Assembly: GCA_963825765.1 (NCBI GenBank) | Contig: CAWGUU010000010.1 | Span: 1-17,630 of the forward strand | Origin: CAWGUU01 sp963825765 | Lineage (GTDB): Bacteria > Actinomycetota > Acidimicrobiia > Acidimicrobiales > AC-14 | DNA length: 17,630 nt | Reading direction: 5' to 3' | Shown here: positions 14,200-17,630 of the stretch, piece by piece | Position numbering within the stretch: position 1 is the stretch's first letter | Layout of the letters: each line of letters opens with the position of its first letter | Translations under genes and position numbers: made by a program | The notes under the pieces: model-generated | What the model was told of the DNA's origin: nothing | The model's input: the letters and a program-made list of their open reading frames with translations, nothing else | Database searches by the model: none

Positions 14200-15441
14200 A
14201 CCGAGTTCCGAGCCCCTGTAGGCACGCGAGACGTGCTCCCGCCGGAGTCCCGGCGGTGGGAGCGGCTGGTCGCCACGTTCGCCCAGCGGGTCGAGCGGGC
14301 GGGCTACGGGCTGGTCCTGAGCCCCGTGTTCGAGGACGTCGGCGTCTTCGAGCGGGTGGGCGAGGGCACCGACGTCGTCCGCAAGGAGATGTACGACTTC
14401 GAGGACAAGGGCGGGCGGCGCATCGCCCTGCGGCCCGAGGGCACGGCGTCGGTCGTGCGGGCCTACGTCCAGCACCGCCCGCCGGTGCCCTTCAAGGCGT
14501 GGTACGTGGCGCCCAACTTCCGCTACGAGCGGCCCCAGGCCGGCCGCTACCGCCAGCACCACCAGGTCGGCGTCGAGGCTCTGGGCACCGAGGATCCCGA
14601 CCTCGACGTCGAGATCGTGGCCCTGGCCTGGTCGGTCGCCCGTGACCTCGGGCTCACGCGCGTCGACCTGCTGCTCAACTCGCTGGGCGACGACGCCTGC
14701 CGGCCGCCCTACCTCGACGCCCTCCGCTCCTACCTGGCCGCGCACGCCGGCGAGCTGTGCGACGAGCACCGCGAGCGGTTCGCCGACAACCCGCTGCGGG
14801 TCCTCGACTGCAAACGGCCGGCCTGCCGCGACGCCACTGAGGCCGCCCCCCGCATGGTCGACCACCTGTGCGAGGCGTGCGCCGCCCACTTCGACCGGGT
14901 CCGCCGGGGGCTCGACCTGCTGGGCGTGCCCTATCGCATCGAGCCCCGGCTGGTGCGGGGGCTCGACTACTACACGCGCACCACGTTCGAGCTGGCCGCC
15001 TCCGCGCTCGACTCGGCCCAGAACGCGGTCGGCGGCGGCGGGCGCTACGACAAACTGGCCGAGGCTCTGGGCGGCCCGCCGACGGCCGGCATCGGGTTCG
15101 GGATGGGCATCGAGCGCCTGCTGTTGGCCTGCGACGCCGAGGGGGTGTTCCCGGTGCCCGACGGCCCCGTCGAGGTGTTCGTGGTCGACACCACCGACGG
15201 TACCGCCGCCGTCGAGCTCACTTCGGAGCTGCGGGAGGCCGGAATCGGCGCCGACCGGGCCTTCGACGGCCGGTCCATGAAGAGCCAGTTCAAATCGGCC
15301 GACCGCTCCGGTGCCCGGCTGGCCCTGGTGGTCGGCGAGCGGGAGGCGGCCGACGGCGCCGTCACCATCCGGGACCTGCGCTCGGGCGACCAGGAGGTCG
15401 TCCCCCGGGCCGACGTCGTCGACCACGTGCGGAAGCGCTGA
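14197..15441 (+). CDS. hisS: Histidine-tRNA ligase
   Basis: This class II aminoacyl-tRNA synthetase charges tRNA-His in the cytoplasm as a dimer. It has 414 residues, typical for the bacterial enzyme. The N-terminus FRAPVGTRDVLPPES matches the family start. RPEGTASVVRAYVQH and motif 2, YVAPNFRYERPQAGRYRQHH (around 103-122), bind ATP and the acceptor end. The HisA motif VRGLDYYTRTTFEL starts near 253, and motif 3 (GIGFGMGIERLLL) near 298. The C-terminal anticodon-binding domain begins near 325 (VEVFVVDTTDG) and includes FDGRSMKSQFKSADRSGA. The GTG start directly follows a TAGCCT -10 element, suggesting a leaderless mRNA. aspS follows after 75 bases on the same strand. Confidence 0.97.
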   Translation: MTEFRAPVGTRDVLPPESRRWERLVATFAQRVERAGYGLVLSPVFEDVGVFERVGEGTDVVRKEMYDFEDKGGRRIALRPEGTASVVRAYVQHRPPVPFKAWYVAPNFRYERPQAGRYRQHHQVGVEALGTEDPDLDVEIVALAWSVARDLGLTRVDLLLNSLGDDACRPPYLDALRSYLAAHAGELCDEHRERFADNPLRVLDCKRPACRDATEAAPRMVDHLCEACAAHFDRVRRGLDLLGVPYRIEPRLVRGLDYYTRTTFELAASALDSAQNAVGGGGRYDKLAEALGGPPTAGIGFGMGIERLLLACDAEGVFPVPDGPVEVFVVDTTDGTAAVELTSELREAGIGADRAFDGRSMKSQFKSADRSGARLALVVGEREAADGAVTIRDLRSGDQEVVPRADVVDHVRKR

Positions 15442-15463
15442 CGTGACGCACCCCGCCCGGCGA

Positions 15464-15511
15464 TTCTGCTCGCGATCGACCCCCCTCACGCCGGCAGTTG
15501 CGCGAGCAGAA
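15464..15511. repeat. 11-bp inverted repeat in the hisS-aspS gap
   Basis: TTCTGCTCGCG (15464-15474) is perfectly complementary in inverted order to CGCGAGCAGAA (15501-15511), with a 26-base C-rich loop; skipping one base adds two more pairs. It ends 5 bases before the aspS ATG. It could be a dispersed palindromic element, a protein-binding site or an RNA hairpin that occludes the aspS start. No T-tract follows, so a plain intrinsic terminator is unlikely. A tRNA-like or T-box structure was not seen. Confidence 0.6.
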
Positions 15512-15516
15512 ATCCG

Positions 15517-17250
15517 ATGATGCGCACCGACTTCTGCGGCGAGCTGGGCCTCGACGACATCGGGCGGGAGGTGGCGCTGTGCGGCTGGGTGGCCGCCCGG
15601 CGCGAACACGGGGAGCACCTGGCCTTCGTCGACCTGCGGGACCACACCGGCGTGGTCCAGTGCGTGGTGGACGGCGCGTCGGAGCTGCGGTCGGAGTACG
15701 TCCTGCGGGTGACGGGGACGGTCCGAGCCCGGCCCGAGGGCACGGTCAACCCCGGCCTGGCCACCGGCGAGGTGGAGGTGGGGGATTGCGCGGTCGAGGT
15801 GCTGTCCGACGCTGAGCCGCCGCCGTTCCCGATCTCGGACCGGGTCGACGCCGACGAGGTCCTCCGGCTCCGTCACCGCTACCTCGACCTCCGCCGGGCG
15901 ACCATGCAGCGCAACCTGCGGCTGCGGGCCACTGTCTCCGGCGCCATCCGCGGGGCCATGGACGACCAGGGCTTCGTGGAGGTCGAGACCCCGCTGCTGG
16001 TGGCGTCGACGCCGGAGGGAGCGCGTGACTTCGTGGTGCCGTCCCGGCTGAAGCCGGGGAGCTTCTACGCCCTGCCGCAGAGCCCGCAGCTGTTCAAGCA
16101 GCTGCTGATGGTCGGCGGCATCGACCGCTACTACCAGCTGGCCAAGTGCCTGCGGGACGAAGACCTCCGGGCCGACCGCCAGTTCGAGTTCACCCAGCTC
16201 GACGCCGAGGCGTCGTTCGTAGACCAGGACGACGTCATCGCCTTCATCGACACGGCGGTGGCCGCCGCGGTGACGTCGGCGGGCCGCGACGACCCGGGTG
16301 ATGTGCCCCACATGACCTGGCGGGAGGCCCAGGACCGGTTCGGCACCGACAAGCCCGACCTGCGCTTCGGGATGGAGCTTGTCGACCTGAAGCCGGTGTT
16401 CGCCGAGACCGGGTTCCGGGCCTTCCAGGCCCCGGCGGTCAAGGGCATCCGGGTCCCTGGCCAGGGCGGTACCGGCCGGGCCGTCCTCGACCGCATCACC
16501 GACCGGGCCAAACAGCTCGGCGCTGCCGGCCTGGTGTGGATGCGGGTGGAGGAAGGCGGCGTCCTCGACGCGCCGGTGGCCAAGTTCGTGACCGGCGAGG
16601 AGCAGAAGTCCCTGGTCGAGGCCCTGGACGCCGAGCCGGGCGACTTGCTCCTCATCGTGGCGGGCGAGCTGGCGATGGCCAACCACGTGCTCGGGGCCCT
16701 GCGGCTCGACCTGGGTCGCCCGCCGGTCACCGAAGGCGGCCTGCACTTCGTGTGGGTCACCGACTTCCCGCTGTTCGAGGGGATCGACGGCGAGGGCAGG
16801 CTGGTCCCCGCCCACCACCCGTTCACCATGCCCCACCCCGACGACCTCGACCGGCTCGAGTCCGATCCCCTCTCGGTGCGGTCGCAGGCCTACGACCTGG
16901 TGCTCAACGGGTGGGAGCTCGGCTCGGGCAGCGTCCGGATCCACCGTTCCGACGTGCAGCAGCGCATCTTCTCGCTGCTCGGCATCGACCCCGAGCGGGC
17001 TCAGGCCCGGTTCGGGTTCCTCCTCGACGCCTTCCGCCACGGGGCCCCGCCCCACGCCGGGTTCGCCTTCGGCATCGACCGGCTGGTGGCCATCCTGGCC
17101 GGCGAGGAGAACATCCGGGAGGTCATCGCCTTCCCCAAGACGCAGTCGGGGGTCGACCCGTTGACCGGCGCCCCTGGCCCTCTCGATCCGAAGCAGCTGG
17201 CCGAGCTGGGCCTGCGGGTGCGGGCCACCGAGCCGCCGCCACCGACGTAG
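15517..17250 (+). CDS. aspS: Aspartate-tRNA ligase, probably non-discriminating (Asp/Asn)
   Basis: This class II synthetase attaches aspartate to tRNA-Asp, and in the non-discriminating form also to tRNA-Asn for later amidation by GatCAB. It has 577 residues, bacterial type. The OB-fold anticodon domain is at about 1-110, motif 1 is near VEVETPLLVASTPEGARDF, and motif 2 starts near 205 (YYQLAKCLRDEDLRADRQ). The bacterial GAD insertion lies in the middle, and motif 3 (GFAFGIDRLVAIL) starts near 515. H31 (RREHGEH) and the Gly of RPEG (G75) align with His31 and Gly82 of Pseudomonas aeruginosa AspRS, residues linked to the non-discriminating phenotype; E. coli has Leu and Lys there. The ATG at 15517 is followed by a second ATG. 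No good ribosome binding site is seen; an inverted repeat ends just upstream. Confidence 0.96.
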   Translation: MMRTDFCGELGLDDIGREVALCGWVAARREHGEHLAFVDLRDHTGVVQCVVDGASELRSEYVLRVTGTVRARPEGTVNPGLATGEVEVGDCAVEVLSDAEPPPFPISDRVDADEVLRLRHRYLDLRRATMQRNLRLRATVSGAIRGAMDDQGFVEVETPLLVASTPEGARDFVVPSRLKPGSFYALPQSPQLFKQLLMVGGIDRYYQLAKCLRDEDLRADRQFEFTQLDAEASFVDQDDVIAFIDTAVAAAVTSAGRDDPGDVPHMTWREAQDRFGTDKPDLRFGMELVDLKPVFAETGFRAFQAPAVKGIRVPGQGGTGRAVLDRITDRAKQLGAAGLVWMRVEEGGVLDAPVAKFVTGEEQKSLVEALDAEPGDLLLIVAGELAMANHVLGALRLDLGRPPVTEGGLHFVWVTDFPLFEGIDGEGRLVPAHHPFTMPHPDDLDRLESDPLSVRSQAYDLVLNGWELGSGSVRIHRSDVQQRIFSLLGIDPERAQARFGFLLDAFRHGAPPHAGFAFGIDRLVAILAGEENIREVIAFPKTQSGVDPLTGAPGPLDPKQLAELGLRVRATEPPPPT

Positions 17251-17256
17251 GGCCGC

Positions 17257-17619
17257 TTACTCCAGGAAGCCCCGGAGGATCTCACCCGGGCAGCCGAGCC
17301 GGGCGTACTCGGCCCGCAGCTCGTCGGCCTGCGCCCGGCCGGCTGCGACCGTCTCCGGCGAGCGCTCGGTGGGGCCGACGACGCCCCGCCCCCCCGCCGG
17401 GTCACGGAAGTCGTTGGCCAGCTTCAACGCCTCGGTGGACACTCTCAGGCAGGCGATCCCCTGCTCGTCGGCGACGACGGTGGTGGTGGGCGCCTCGGTG
17501 GTGACGGTGGTCGGCGGGGGATCGTCGCCGCCGGTGCCGCAGGCGCCCAGCGCCACCAGCAGGAGCACAAGCAGCGCCATCGCCGCCGAGGTCCGTCGCA
17601 CCAGGGCAGATGCTCCCAC
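17257..17619 (-). CDS. Small secreted lipoprotein, unknown function
   Basis: This encodes a 120-residue predicted lipoprotein. Positively charged residues (VRRT) precede a hydrophobic stretch (MALLVLLLVALGAC), and the lipobox LGAC puts the lipid-modified cysteine at C27. A Pro/Thr-rich linker (about 31-50) leads to a small helical domain (about 55-120). That domain contains two cysteines (C57 and C110) that could form a disulfide. It likely sits on the outer face of the cytoplasmic membrane. The GTG at 17619 is taken as the start; an ATG at 17580 would leave the signal without its charged N-region and is less likely. It converges on aspS with 6 bases between the stops. No family was recognised. 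Confidence 0.72.
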   Translation of the reverse strand: MGASALVRRTSAAMALLVLLLVALGACGTGGDDPPPTTVTTEAPTTTVVADEQGIACLRVSTEALKLANDFRDPAGGRGVVGPTERSPETVAAGRAQADELRAEYARLGCPGEILRGFLE

Positions 17620-17630
17620 ACGGGGCCACG

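Noticed and set aside
15442..15516. T-box or other tRNA-sensing riboswitch before aspS
   Set aside because: The gap is only 75 bases and shows one long-loop inverted repeat; no T-box bulge sequence or antiterminator/terminator pair is visible.
14089..17055. Long - strand open frame across hisS and aspS
   Set aside because: Both genes are identified with full catalytic motifs on the + strand; the opposite frame has no coherent domain.

Overview
The window is high-GC DNA with strongly GC-rich third codon positions. Its backbone of genes runs ruvC-ruvA-ruvB-yajC-secD-secF-apt-rel, then hisS-aspS, which is a characteristic actinobacterial order. Several genes appear to use leaderless starts behind TANNNT -10 elements, which also fits Actinobacteria. 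A lineage near the Acidimicrobiia is plausible, but this is an impression from protein style and is not proven here.

Left part (1-1654). A small two-helix membrane protein gene converges on a leftward two-gene operon that encodes a three-helix membrane protein and a TetR-family repressor. The stop of the first gene and the start of the second share one base. The operon has a near-consensus promoter (TTGACA-N17-TACAAC) flanked by two copies of a TTGAAC-N2-GTTCAA palindrome, which suggests autoregulation.

Accessory part (1655-5140). A roughly 1,019-residue protein carries an N-terminal LQRAAGNRAV motif of the kind found in proteins linked to extracellular contractile injection systems (eCIS). 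It also has glycine/alanine-rich hydrophobic segments, a C-terminal HEARH zincin-like motif followed by LPEEIDAR, and a long charged helical tail. An acidic 137-residue protein of unknown function follows 12 bases later and is a candidate immunity or accessory partner. This pair is the least ordinary part of the window.

Housekeeping part (5141-17250). RuvC, RuvA and RuvB resolve Holliday junctions. YajC, SecD and SecF are the accessory part of the Sec translocon; SecF has an unusual Ala/Lys pentapeptide-repeat tail. Apt salvages adenine, and Rel makes and hydrolyses (p)ppGpp. A leftward Uma2-family (PD-(D/E)XK-like) gene sits between rel and hisS and shares a 31-base divergent promoter region with hisS. 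HisRS and AspRS follow, separated by an intergenic 11-bp inverted repeat. AspRS carries the His and Gly residues associated with the non-discriminating (tRNA-Asp and tRNA-Asn) type.

Right end (17257-17619). A small secreted lipoprotein gene converges on aspS. No rRNA, tRNA, CRISPR array, insertion sequence or att site was seen.
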